Source: Eucalyptus grandis
Lineage: Eukaryota > Streptophyta > Magnoliopsida > Myrtales > Myrtaceae
DNA length: 64,000 bases
Assembly (NCBI RefSeq): GCF_016545825.1
Contig: NC_052619.1
Coordinates: 37,477,682-37,541,681 of the forward strand
Reading direction: 5' to 3'
Part shown: positions 36,263 to 47,414 of the stretch, in pieces
Numbering within the stretch: the stretch's first letter is position 1
Layout: each line of letters opens with the position of its first letter
The notes under the pieces: generated by a model
The model's input: the letters and a program-made list of their open reading frames with translations, nothing else
Databases searched by the model: none
Told to the model about the DNA's origin: nothing
Translations under genes and position numbers: made by a program

Positions 36263-36768
36263 TGATGATTTTATTAATTATTGTGATGGGACTAAGTTGG
36301 CCCGTTCGCCCATATTGGGCCTAAAAGCTTGGCCCATAATATTAGGGCCCATGGATAGAGGGATACGTTGAAGAGTTGTAACTTTTGGGGGTCGTCTTTT
36401 GCCGAAGGGACACGTCCTTTGGAGATGACGTATTTAAGGGGGAAAAGAGAGGGAGGAACGCACCTTTTGGATTTACGTACGTTCCTCCTCCCTTTCTCCC
36501 TTAAAACACTCCAAAAAGAACAGTAAGAAAAAGGAGGCGATACTCTCTTCCCCTCAAGGCAAATTTACGTCATCGGATCGAATGAGATCAGTTTTTCTTC
36601 CTCATATCAGCGTCGGTTTTTAATCTGTGGCTAACAAGGTATGTTCGATTCTGTGATGTGCCTTAGGATCGGTGATACATGTGATTTTCCCGGGCCCGTC
36701 TTCCGCACTTGTTTTAGGGGTTCAATTTAGTGTCGAATCCGATTTTTGGGAATCCGATATTCTCTACA
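36263..36768 (+). repeat. 3' LTR of the copia element
   Basis: It begins TGATGATTTT, ends CTCTACA, and is followed directly by the target duplication ggtga. It matches 23101-23607. Confidence 0.93.
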
Positions 36769-36773
36769 GGTGA

Positions 36774-37292
36774 TTCAATGATTAGCGTGATTATGGACGT
36801 ATTTGAGCAATAGCTATTTTGGGGATTGCAATAAACTAAAAGTTCATGGAACTTGATGAAGAGGCAAAGGGTTAAGAAAGACATAAAATGAGACGTCACA
36901 AATTGACTTTATGAAAATGACGTATGAAGTCTTTCACAAGTTGCATTGTCCACTTTAAAAAACCCACACCGGAAAAATTATGTTCCCACTACACGCGCAA
37001 TAGGTGAAAAAGTTAAGATGTCGGTCCAATCCTCTACATCGACACAATTGATCACATTGTTTAGATTTTACCAACTGCATAAAAATTATTTTGGGTACTG
37101 CACTAAACTAGAAGTTCATGAAACTTGACGAACAGGCAAAGGGCTAAGAACGACTTACAAAGAAATATTAAAACTTGAGTTTATGAGAATGATGAATGAA
37201 GTCTTTCACAAGTTGCGCTGGCTAGGTACTAGAAAGATGTTGTGTGAAAATTGACCATAGTACAGAACTTCAACTGATGTTCTATCATTTTA
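36774..37292. repeat. Degenerate tandem duplication, about 278-bp step
   Basis: 'aaactaaaagttcatggaac' near 36833 and 'aaactagaagttcatgaaac' near 37106 start matching blocks. Both blocks continue through 'ggcaaaggg' and 'gtctttcacaagttgc'. No gene is supported in this stretch. Confidence 0.65.
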
Positions 37293-38430
37293 TGTAGAGT
37301 TATTTAGAGTTAGAGACCACATTGAAAAAAAATTCTTATTAATTGCCATTTGTAGATCACTTATTTTTACTGAATTGATAAGACAAATTTGTATACTATT
37401 ATGTAAAAATCATGTTAGATATCACTTTAAAAATAAAGATGCTAGGCCAATCCTGTGGATTGACATGATTGGTCGGGGTGTCAGTACATTTCCAAGTTAG
37501 GAACTGAAAGTTAAAAATTCAAATTTCACTTACTCCATGAAACTATTCTGAGTTAGGGTCACTTGTACAGGTAAATAAAACGAATTTAATCAGTTCAAGG
37601 GCTGATAAAATGTTCTAATGGGCCTTCAGTTAGTTAGCCTACTTGCGCTGGATTATAAAAAATTAAAAGGTGTTGGCCATGGAAAAATTATATATAGTTC
37701 ATAATTGTGATCTTCTTTTAGTTTATTTTTTAAAAAGCTTGGCAATGTAACGGTGCAGTCTTGAAAACCACCCTCACCCCCCCCGGCTCCATATTTTCCC
37801 CCGCTTTCCTAGGGAAATCGTGGGATTTTGAGTGAAATTTTTTTTTTTTAATTCCGAATTAAAATTTGCTCTTCAAATTTGCTACGTGGATTTGAAGCTA
37901 TCTCATGTGAATATATTTTATATCAAAATTAATTTATTAAATTAAAAAAATTGTTCATTTCTGTGATCCACACAATGTTTGCAATCTTCTACTAATCAAG
38001 CTAAATTATTAAAGATTTTATATCAAGATTAAGTTTTTAACTTAAAAAAAAAAAAATTGTTCATTTCTCTGATTCACAAAAAGTCTGCAATCTTCTACTA
38101 ATCAAGCTAAATTATTAATTAATCAAATGTTCCATAGCCTGTTGCTTTTGAAGTGATACTAAAGGCACAAAATGCACCATTAGTTTGAAGCACTTACGGC
38201 ATCATTAGGCTAGCATTGACCTTCTTATTATTTTCTTTTTGCTTTATCGGTTTCAGTCACTCTTTATTTTTATTTTTTCACATTGCTACAACTAAAATGA
38301 TATCTAACATGATTTTCACATAATAGAATACAAATTTGTCTTCCCAGTTCAGTAAAAATAAGTGATCTATAAATGACAATTAAAGATAAAATCACTTTGA
38401 TGTGGTCTAATTCTAAATAACTCTAGATGA
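37293..38430. mobile_element. Element-like inverted repeat with arms of about 140 bp
   Basis: The left arm (about 37297-37435) and the reverse complement of the right arm (about 38285-38429) share 'gatcacttatttttactgaa', 'gacaaatttgtat' and 'atcatgttagatatca' in order. The interior (about 850 bp) is AT-rich, non-coding and itself holds a 102-bp tandem duplication (about 37916-38117). The structure suits a long-TIR non-autonomous DNA element. No target duplication was identified. Confidence 0.6.
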
Positions 38431-39420
38431 AACCAGGTAAAAAACATGACAAATTTAATCAAGAAAAAAGATCTAGTAAAATTTCTATTCACTCCTCAAA
38501 TGAGTTTTATATTTAAGTAGTTATTCAAAGTTTGAAAAAAGTTCACTCGCAGCAATTAGTTCTTACTGATTTCATTTCCTTTCTAGAAGAAAGAAATAGT
38601 GTCTATAATTGAGAATTTTCTATTTGAGAAATAGTCTCTAATTATGAATTGCATCTCCATCGCACTTTGTGGTAAAAAAGACACTGTTATTCACAAAGAG
38701 TAATGGTAGGGTTAGCGTTAGCAAGGTTATTTATTTTTTAAGATATGGGTGAGTCAGATGAAGCCCGTATGTTAGTAATTAGAGAGACGCTTTTTTTTAG
38801 ACCGACGGGTTGGTAGGAACGGTGGAACGGGTAGTGTTGACTTTAGGCCCATATCATTCATATCAAATAACTTGGCAAGTCTTTCCACAAATCACATTAG
38901 TAAATAATGAGTTTTAGAAGTTAAAATCAAATGCGGAAACCAGGTCAATTATAGACAAATCTCTAGCCATTATTCATATTCATGTTCGTCGGAAAATCCT
39001 GAAAATTTAGAGAAATATTGGACACATTCTACTAACCCAATTCCCTCATATACTAATGGTGTATTCCAAAATTGAGAGGGTTTGTGTTAGACCTTGTGAT
39101 TACCCCATTAGAAATGAATGATCGTTCCCTTTCTATACCGTCTCCCATCAAGACGGTTACCAAAATGGATGGTTGTCATGAAAAGGTACGAAATGTGGAA
39201 ACTTTACATGTGGAATAACCTTCACTTTAAGAGAAAATGTGGGATCACACAATATAAATAATAATGAGTCCATATTCGCGTCTTGAGCTTTTTCGCAGTG
39301 CAGTTTTGCGTCAACAAAAATGATAACGTGACCATATGTACACTTATCGCAACACTACCGCGTAGACTAAACAAGCCGTCGCTTTGTGTTAGAAAAGCTA
39401 CAAAATCAAAGCTTGCGCAT
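38431..39420. other. Intergenic upstream of the PLAC8 gene
   Basis: No coding tract is supported. The right part would hold the promoter of the gene that follows. Confidence 0.5.
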
Positions 39421-39428
39421 TATAAATA
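39421..39428 (+). promoter_or_regulatory. TATA box of the PLAC8 gene
   Basis: The tataaata lies 152 bp upstream of the ATG, which leaves room for a 5' UTR of about 120 bp. It is the best core-promoter match in the upstream stretch. Confidence 0.6.
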
Positions 39429-39572
39429 AGACCGAAGCCACTTGTGACCATCTTAGAAACACACCACACTTTCGTTAGTTTTTCCAATCACTAAGATCCT
39501 ACACTTTATTTAACCCCCAGTACTCGGCCATCATTATCTTCCATATCTTGCTGACCTTAAAAGGACATAACC

Positions 39573-41359
39573 ATGTCGTCCCAGAAATCGAACCCTCTTC
39601 CTCGTTCTCAAGGATACACGGTCGGCACCGGTTTACCTGTTAATTATCTTCAGAAACACCACCACCACCATCATCATCATCTTCCGCAGCAACAGAAAAA
39701 CTCCGTCACTTGGTCTTCCGATATTTTTCATTGTTGCGACGATCCATGCAGCTGTTGCTCTTTTTGTCCACTCAAAGTTGTATAATTTTAAGCATAGTTC
39801 ATGGGTGCTGTGATATGTATAATATTGTTGTACGTGTTTCAGGTTGCACAACGCTTTTTTGCCCATGCGTCACTTTTGGGAGGATCGCGGTGTTCGCGGA
39901 CGAAGGATCTTCGTGTATGTATTTGTAAACTAGTTTTTTTTTTTTTTTCACAAATCCATTATACATCATCCTCAACCTCCACGAACCATCAACCTTTTCG
40001 TAATTGCAAACCCCAGCCATGCATATCCTGTATCTCAATCTTGAAAGTGCTAGTATGAACACTTAGAGGGGGTGAATAGGTGTGAAAACAGATTCTGCAA
40101 AATGCAGTAAAAACCTTTATTTTTAACCTGAGTTTGAATAACAACAGACTTTTGAAACTAAGTCTGAATAGCAGCAGCCTTTGAGCGAGATCAAACTTTA
40201 GCAGTTAAATAGAGTTACGAACAAAATAAATGAGTTCAGGGAAAAGAATAAGAACACAAGATTTATAGTAGTTCGGCTTAATCCAAGCCTACGTCCACTC
40301 TCCCACGCTAATAGCCTTCTTGGCCAGATTCCACTATGCAATCAACAAGAGATTACAACTTTGAGTGCAAACACTTAGTAGTAGATCACACTATCTCACT
40401 AAGTCACTCTTTTGGTATTTCTCTCACGATCACAAACGTTTAAGCTGACAAGAGACAAGTGTATGAAAAAAGATTGCTTAGACTTTGGAATTATAAATTT
40501 TACGCTCCGTCTCTTACTTCCTCATTGGTCCTTCATTTCCTTAAATACTCCTCTACTTTCAAACTAGCCGTTGGACAGTATCTTGAGGATCGTCTTCCAA
40601 TCTACCCGTTGGACAGATTTGTATATAGAAGATTTGGTAGCCGTTGAGTGACAAAAGTAGAATCTCAAATTGATACCGATCGCCCATACAAACAGAATCT
40701 TGGTTTCCATAAGTAGAGCTTTTTCGTATAGAAGGTTCTTGTCTTCAATATCCAATTGTCAATCAATTAGATTGAATCAATCAAATCAATCTTGATGTGG
40801 AATCCAAACCAGATCACTAACCGTTATATAATTAGGCTTGTATTACGTTCTGTCGAATCTGGATGTAAAGTCTGAGTGCAATAGACTTTACAATTTGAGT
40901 CTGAGTGCAATAGACTTTACAATCTGGACGTCAGTCTGAACATATTTTGCTTCTAAATAGATTTAGCTTTAAGATCTGGATACAGTCTGAATAAGTTCAG
41001 CTTCAGCATAGAATCTATCTTCTGGTTCAGTTTTAGCATATAGTCTGTCTTCTAGTTCTTCATTCACATTTAGTCTGGAATTTGTCAAAGTTGATAGATT
41101 TCTAATATAGAATAGAATTTGACATTAACGTCTGGCAGTCTTTAGACTTTGACACAGAAGTCTAGAAATCTTCAGAATATACTTTAGACGTGTGTTACGT
41201 TCAGTCTTCTGGCCGTCTTTAGTCTTTAACAATACTCTTTATATGTTCTATCATCTGCATGATCTATTATTTAACCATTAAACACGTTAGTAGCCTTTGA
41301 TTTACCTAATAAATCTGAGGCAAGACGACATATGCAACCATCTTAGACCTCTGTGTAAA

Positions 41360-41421
<62 letters not shown>

Positions 41422-42148
41422 AGGAGCTGCTCAGGCGGCAATGTAATGAGCTGTGGAGAGCAGAGAGACAGATGGTTAGGCTTTGATAAGTGGCGTGTGC
41501 AATCTTTTGAGTTAAATGTACAAGTCTGTGTTTGAAAAATTGTGAATGTGTGCCACATTTCCGAACAGCAATAGCCATTTTGTACTTGAAATAATGTTTT
41601 AAAAGATTGAAATATCCAACATCATTTGCTATGGAGTTATATGCTCTCTCTCTCTCCATATATATATATATATATATATATGATCTTCTTTTATTTATTG
41701 GTTTAAACTTTTGATTTGATGTTTTAATTTAATATCAAAGCCAGGTTCCTGTAAAGTTTATTTTGCGTCCCTGCCTCAAATTGCACATGTATATCTCACT
41801 TCAGAATTTTTAGGGCCGCCACAGTAATTTACCTCAAATGATAAAAATCAACAATGATGATACTATTATATTCGTTTTGTTGCAGCCTGTGTTTCGAAAG
41901 GCGCACTCTACTGTTTAGCCAATACTTTGACGGGTTGTTTTTTGGGAGGAGCTTGCTGCTGCGGTTGCTGCAATCGTAGAAGGTTGAAGACTCAATTCAG
42001 ATGGCAACAGAACGCATGCGACGATTGTTATGTTCATTGCTGTTGCCATTGTTGTGCTCTGTGTCAAGAATATCGTCACCTCCAAAGGAAGAATAAGGTG
42101 GGGAGTTTAATTCTCCACCTTCTTACGAGCTGGGGGATGCACAAGTGA
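39573..42148 (+). CDS. PLAC8 / cysteine-rich (FW2.2-like) membrane protein, three exons
   Basis: Exons at 39573-39765, 39843-39914 and 41886-42148 join in frame with GT-AG borders to give 175 codons plus a stop. The N-terminus is polar and has a run of eight His. The PLAC8 region follows: WSSDIFHCCDDPCSCCSF, then CPCVTFGRIAVFAD, then a hydrophobic GALYCLANTLTGCFLGGAC stretch and a Cys-rich tail ending CCALCQEYRHLQ. These Cys blocks define the family, which includes tomato FW2.2 (fruit cell number) and plant cadmium-resistance proteins, usually at the plasma membrane. The last 20 residues (after QRKNK) differ from the family. A +1 shift there would read EFNSPPSYELGDAQVRK, so a small indel or a missed intron is possible. 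Intron 2 is about 2 kb and contains repeat sequence. Confidence 0.85.
40040..41300. mobile_element. Repeat-like sequence in intron 2 of the PLAC8 gene
   Basis: The block starts near 'gctagtatgaacacttag' and 'agagggggtgaataggtg', phrases I associate with dispersed plant LTR sequences. It carries many 'agtctg' and 'agtctga' units and codes for nothing. Exact ends and a target duplication were not found. It accounts for most of the long intron. Confidence 0.4.
41362..41418. repeat. (AG)n microsatellite in intron 2
   Basis: This is a 57-bp uninterrupted AG run. The long Ser/Leu frames on the minus strand here are translations of it. Confidence 0.97.
41658..41681. repeat. (TA)n microsatellite in intron 2
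   Basis: An AT run of about 12 units lies after a short (CT)n stretch. Confidence 0.93.
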
Positions 42149-43242
42149 GGAAGTAGGGTTTTGCACATAAAGTAGCTTGTAAAATATATATGGGATTGGA
42201 TCAGACAAAAAAAATAAGAAGCTTGTTTTTTTTCCCCTATCTAACATTGAGGTTCTTTAGAAAAGCTAAAACTATTTCAACTGTGCGTGTGTATATATAG
42301 CGAGTTCATAACCCATTCCCAACTTCATAAAAATTCAATTTTTTTTTTCTCACAAAAGAGAATTTTTGCGAATTAATCTTCGGGAACTAAAGGAATTTTC
42401 TCAAAACAGAGTTGATGATGTGTCATTAATCGACTCATTGAGTGATCAATCAACACTATTTGACGGACAAAATTAAGGGAAAATCTGAAAATAAGTAGTA
42501 AGCTTAGGTCTTTTATGGTAAAATTATTATTTGATGGGTATCTTGCAAATAATTACGCGCCCACTTGTAAAATCTAAAAACAAGTGGTAATCTACTACTG
42601 GATTGGTGGATGTTTAGATTGGTAAATGATCGGTCACTTACAAATAATTACGTGGTTATTTGTAAAATCTAAAAATAAGTGCTAGTCTGCTATTGAATTT
42701 GTTGATGGTAAAATAGTTATTTCTTTCATAAGTTACAAATACTGACCAAGCTTATAACTAAGGGTCATGTTTTACGACTTACCATCAATATTTGAAACGT
42801 GTTATTGACTTAACATGTTTACAGACACAAAACAAAATTCCCTTTTAGGCATATTGAGTTGAGAATAAGGATTTCCCGACATTTTACAAGAGATATTATA
42901 TAATTAATCGTCGCCTTAAATTAAAGATTCATGTCAAATGGTTCCGATTACCTTTCGCGAACAATGACTGTTGCACATCCTTGGACGATTTTATGGTCAC
43001 CCTCTCTCTCATCTTTCTGGTGCGTAAGATTTTCTTCCAAGAGTGCTACTAACAAGGCCCTAATCTAACATCACAAGAAGAGCAAACCTTTTCACCATCT
43101 GACCCAACATCTTATTGGTTCATTCCTTTTTTATTTACTTACAAAGTCTTACATTTTTATTGGCATTTAACTCAAGAAAAGATAAGTAACTAGGGTATGT
43201 CAATCATTCACGTTCTATTTCCATTGACGTGTGGACCTCTGG
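42149..43242. other. Intergenic; 95-bp degenerate tandem duplication near 42546
   Basis: 'caaataattacg' at 42546 and 42641 starts two similar units that continue 'cttgtaaaatctaaaaacaag' or a variant of it. No gene is supported. Confidence 0.55.
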
Positions 43243-44072
43243 AGTGCCATAACTTGGCACAAAGGGACACTTAAGTATCATAACTTACGAAAGTGACATT
43301 TAAGTGCCAAAATTGGAGCAAAATGAATCACTTAAGTACAAATTCGGCCAAAATGCAGCCAAAATGTTGATGTGGCGATTTTCCGGCGAAGCAAGTGCAA
43401 AACAGCGTCGTTTTGGTGTCGACGTGGTAAAAAAATAATATAAAAATTAATTAAATTAAATTAAAAATAAAATTATTTTAAATATTTTAAAATAAAAATT
43501 TTAAATATTAAAAAAATTAAAAAAAAAAAAAATTAAAAAAAAAAAAAAAAAGAAAATGGGGAGGCAGCCCTCAGCTGCCGGCGATGGAGGGAGGGTTGGC
43601 TAGGCCTTAGCTGGGGTCGGTCACCTCGGCCGATCGGGCTACGAGGGCCCGCGAGCCCTCGGTAGCCCTCTCCCGATTTGGGGCGAGGGCTCGGCAACCC
43701 CAGCCGACCTTACCCCCTCCGTCGTCGGCCCTTCTCGGCGGCGGCGGTAGTTGAGGGCTCGGCCCTCAGCCGCCTCCCCTTTAATTTTAAATATTAAATA
43801 TTTTAATTTGTAATTAATTTAAAATTTAATTTAATTAATTTAATATTTATTTTTTATCACGTCAGCACCAAAACGATGCCGTTTTTGCATTATTTGGCCA
43901 CATCAACGTGCAAAACGGCATCGTTTTACACTTACGTCGTTGGAAATTGCGCACGTCAGCATTTTGACCGGAGTGGCATTTAAGTAATTCATTTTTATTC
44001 GAATGTGGCACTTAAGTGTCACTTTAATAAGTTATGGTACTTAAGTATCCATTTGTGCCAAGTTATGACACT
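43243..44072. mobile_element. Long-TIR MITE with GC-rich core
   Basis: The left end, agtgccataacttggcac, continuing with an 'acacttaagtatcataactta' phrase, is matched by the reverse complement of the right end (agtgtcataacttggcac...). Inside are A/T-rich shoulders with 'aaaacgacg'-type motifs and a GC core (43556-43780) that is partly self-complementary ('gccctcagc' and 'ggctgaggg' types). No clear target duplication was seen, so the true ends could lie slightly outside. It is related in layout to the elements at 47425 and 63226. Confidence 0.7.
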
Positions 44073-44869
44073 TGAAACGATCTTTTGCTATTTTCATTAC
44101 ATGTATGGTCTATTGATCCAAGCGAATTGTTTGGGAATTATCTAAAACGAGTTTTACTTTTTATTTAATCTAAATCTAGCGATTCACAAAATTTGACCTA
44201 TTTTTCTTTTAATTTGGAACTTTAAAACTTTTATGATATTTAAATGTTGACACGTAACTTCAAATGCAAATTTATCATAACTTTTAGAATATAATAAATT
44301 TTAGCAAAAAAAGTACAAAGAAAATACTCTTTGCTCCTCAAAAGAAAATACTTTTATCTAAGAGTAAACAATTTACGTATATTGCTCCTAAAAAGCAAAA
44401 GACGCATTGGCAAAATACGGGTAAATTGTTCTTTTGCATGATGCACTGATTGAAGTCCTATGTATTACCATGATTGGCTGAAAATGTTGAAATTGCGGAA
44501 GACTAACGAGGATACATACACCTACGAGTTTGATGAAATTTTCGCCGAGTCCACGTCGCAAAAACAAGTGTACGAGGTTGCGGCAAAGCCTGTTGTGGAG
44601 GTGCGTACGTATGAAAGATTTTGATTGTTGTCTTATATTTCACCGTCATACGAGCTTGCTTTTGGTAAATATAAGCAAGTGGAGAAACTCTTGGCATTTT
44701 ACGCACTTAATATGCTTCATTTTCTGACATTTTTAGCATCATTATTGGTAAGGATCCTGGTTAGACTGTACCCTTTAAGAGTAACATTCGTGTTTACTAC
44801 TTCATTTAAGGACTAGGTCCCGTGACCTGTCCTAGCTGACATGATTTTGTTTCCTATACATTAGTTTGG
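44073..44869. other. Intergenic, no gene supported
   Basis: Frames of 60-70 codons near 44503-44816 overlap on both strands and show no family signature. Confidence 0.5.
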
Positions 44870-45447
44870 ATATAATTTAATTTAGAATACTATGAAAAAG
44901 CCCAAATTGATACAGTTATAATACATTTACCTCAAATTAATTTTTTGACCATAGAAAACTCTAAACTAATATATCTATGACAAATTTATCATCCTTTAGT
45001 TTTAGTTAAATTTTATTGTCAAATTTCTGAGTCGGATAACACGTGATAGTTGATAGGTATAACAGTTTGAGTTTTTATGCTTAGTTTGTCACATGGGTAG
45101 TAGTTTTGTAGTTTTTTGTGATATTAATTCAATTTAACGAAAACTAATAAAAATTGTATTTGTCACAAATATATCAGTTTGAGATTTTTTGTGGCCAAAA
45201 AAATTAGTTTGAGGCAAACTTGTCACTTGTATACTAATTTGGAATTTTTTAGAGTTAAAAGTTAATTTTGGATAAATTTATTGCATACTAATTTGATAAT
45301 TTTCATGGTATTAACCCTTAATTTTATGGCACTTTACTTCACCCTGAAATTTTCTACCATTTTATAATATTTTTATAGTTTTTAGGAAATGTACCTTCAC
45401 CCAACACCAACTAGACATGAAAGCTTGATAAAGAGTGAATTATTGTT

Positions 45448-45656
45448 TTGTTTTTTTTTTTTTTTGGTGACCCAGGGAACCCCGCACGGCCGGTAGTCGG
45501 AGGTAAACCACTGGGGGTGACACGTGCTAGCCACCACACACGTGCCACCGGGTAAGTCACCGAGAGACTCAAAGCTAGCCTTCCTGCAAGCTTCGAACAC
45601 TAGACCTCTCGATAGAAGTCTAGTGCCTACCCAGCTGAGCCACTGCGGCGGGTGGT
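45448..45656 (-). mobile_element. tRNA-derived SINE with 16-bp target duplication
   Basis: Read on the minus strand, the 209-bp element starts with a tRNA-like head containing an A-box-like agtggctcagctgggta and a B-box-like gttcgaagc, for RNA polymerase III. It ends in a poly(A) tail, seen as the plus-strand T-run at 45448-45465. The flanks repeat agagtgaattattgtt (45432-45447 and 45657-45672). Copy B at about 55705 has the undisrupted sequence. It carries no protein and would depend on a LINE for mobility. Confidence 0.92.
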
Positions 45657-45861
45657 AGAGTGAATTATTGTTGTTAGCCGTAGGGATGAGCAAAAAGAAA
45701 TCCTCCAAATCAGAACTGCCGGACCGATCTTCGGTTCCTAAAAACTTGAATAAGTGAATACCGGTACGATTTCTCATTTCAGATGCGGAACCACCTTTTT
45801 TTTTTTTATTTTTTTATTTTATAAATGAAACCTGAAAGCAGGCTCCAGACTCACGCACGCT

Positions 45862-45884
45862 CTCTCTCTCTCTCTCTCTCTCAA
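45862..45884. repeat. (CT)n microsatellite
   Basis: A short CT run in copy C, shared in a broken form with copy B (about 55891-55935). Confidence 0.85.
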
Positions 45885-46422
45885 CTCGCTCGACTCACAA
45901 ACTCTCTCTCTTTGTTTCCTCTGGTTTAGTTTTGTCACGGTGCGTCTTGATGTGTTTTGCATGGTTGCTATCTCTTAATTGTTTTCTTGTGTCCATTTTC
46001 GAGTCTTGGATACGCGAGGAAGAAGAGATGGTCGATGGGTAATTGGCTTTTCAGTCTTGGATTCGCAATCCACCTGAGCTCGGGACTTGAAGTGATTTTT
46101 ACACGATTTTACCTGTGGAAATGTTGGTGCTCAGCTGGAGAATGATCAGCTGGTGTTTTTTCTGCCTTTCTGTATTCTAATGTTGTTTGTTCAAGGGAGG
46201 ATAAGTGAAAATTCTTTTATCAAAGTGGCGAAAGTCATTTTGGTGAAGTGCTGTTTCGGGTTACTGGTAGTTGTGATCTTTTATGAAGCTTTCTTTGGAT
46301 TTTTGCTGCAAGTGCGTATGTTTGTTTGATGATCAGGGAAGTCACGTGTCCATGGATTCTGAATTGTTGTAGGATAGGTAGGTAACTAACATCATGGGAT
46401 TGAAATGGTTTTCGGTATATTG

Positions 46423-46605
46423 TAAGGTTGTAAACGGTTTGGTTTGGTTCAGTTTTTTTTTTTTTTTAAAACCGAACCGAACCAAACCGTTAGAGAAATT
46501 TTCCGAACTGAACGACTTTCGGTTCGGTTCGGTTGGTTCGGTTCAGTTTTTCGGTTTTCAACTTTTGGATTTCGGTTTTTTTTTTTTTTTTTTTTTTTCT
46601 GGGGA
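46423..46605. repeat. Left terminus and subterminal 'cggttcggtt' repeats of the hAT candidate
   Basis: Dense alternating 'ggtttggttcgg' and 'aaccgaaccaaacc' runs sit next to two T-tracts. Such subterminal repeats are transposase-binding regions in hAT elements. The right terminus (about 53640-53794) is built the same way. Confidence 0.65.
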
Positions 46606-47414
46606 CGGCTTACCTTCTGTATAAGCTCATTGATTGACGTTCATCTATGTCTTTGAGCTAGATCTCTTCCTTCTTCCCTTGTTACAGCCCTTTCACTCTC
46701 CTGGAATTATCACATCATGAGAAGCGAGATGACTTCTCTTCGAAGAGAAGTCAAGCAAGAAGAAACCAGGGAGGATAAGAAGCGACAACGAGGACGGGAG
46801 CTCGGAACGTTGTGTGAGAATTATTTGGAAGGAGGATGGCGTCCCGAGACGTGGTTTCTTTTGTGGGCTTGGAAATGGCTCGAGTTTTGCATTGCTTCCA
46901 ATTTAGTTGGGTTTCAAAAGGAAGTGAAAGCTTCACTTTTGACTTTCTGGGTTTCATGGGCAACTGGTCTGGATCAAAAATTGCCCTGCTTTTTGCTTTT
47001 CCAATCTTAATTTGTTCCCAGAAGGAATATTTGGTCCTACTTGCAGTGTAGCGATTTTAAGTGTTTTTTTGACACTAGTGATTCGTAAATACAACCATAA
47101 GCATATGAAATCGTGATAAGGTATTGCTAACAACTTATCTTCTCATCTGAATGTTCTACTATAGTCTTTATGCCTCACATCACATTTCACTTAGCAAGTA
47201 TACCCATTTAGTCCAGGAAATTGTCCTTCTCGAAGGACAAGAGAATCAAGACCTGCTGAGACTTCAAAAAGATGCTGTGAAGCATCCCCATTGTACAACA
47301 AAAACCGGTGTTGACAAAGCTCTGAAACAGGGATTCTGTTCACTAGAGAAGAAGAGAAAAAAGAAGAAAAGAATCCCGGATTAACAAGAACTCAAAGGAA
47401 ACTAGTGCTTTTCA
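46606..47414. other. hAT interior, no gene supported
   Basis: Frames of 70-97 codons on both strands near 46717-47051 show no family signature. Confidence 0.5.

Larger units (their letters stand above)
23096..36773 (+). mobile_element. Ty1/copia LTR retrotransposon, split by a LINE
   Basis: The element proper is 23101-36768 with 507- and 506-bp LTRs, flanked by the 5-bp duplication ggtga (23096-23100 and 36769-36773). An initiator-Met tRNA primer site follows the left LTR and a purine tract precedes the right one. The plus-strand protein order is gag, protease, integrase, RT, RNase H, which defines Ty1/copia. Without the 6.1-kb LINE the element is about 7.6 kb. Scattered single-codon stops in every domain show it is inactive. 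Confidence 0.95.

Noticed and set aside
41306..41659. 117-codon minus-strand frame with Ser/Leu runs
   Set aside because: It is a translation of the (AG)n microsatellite in the PLAC8 intron.
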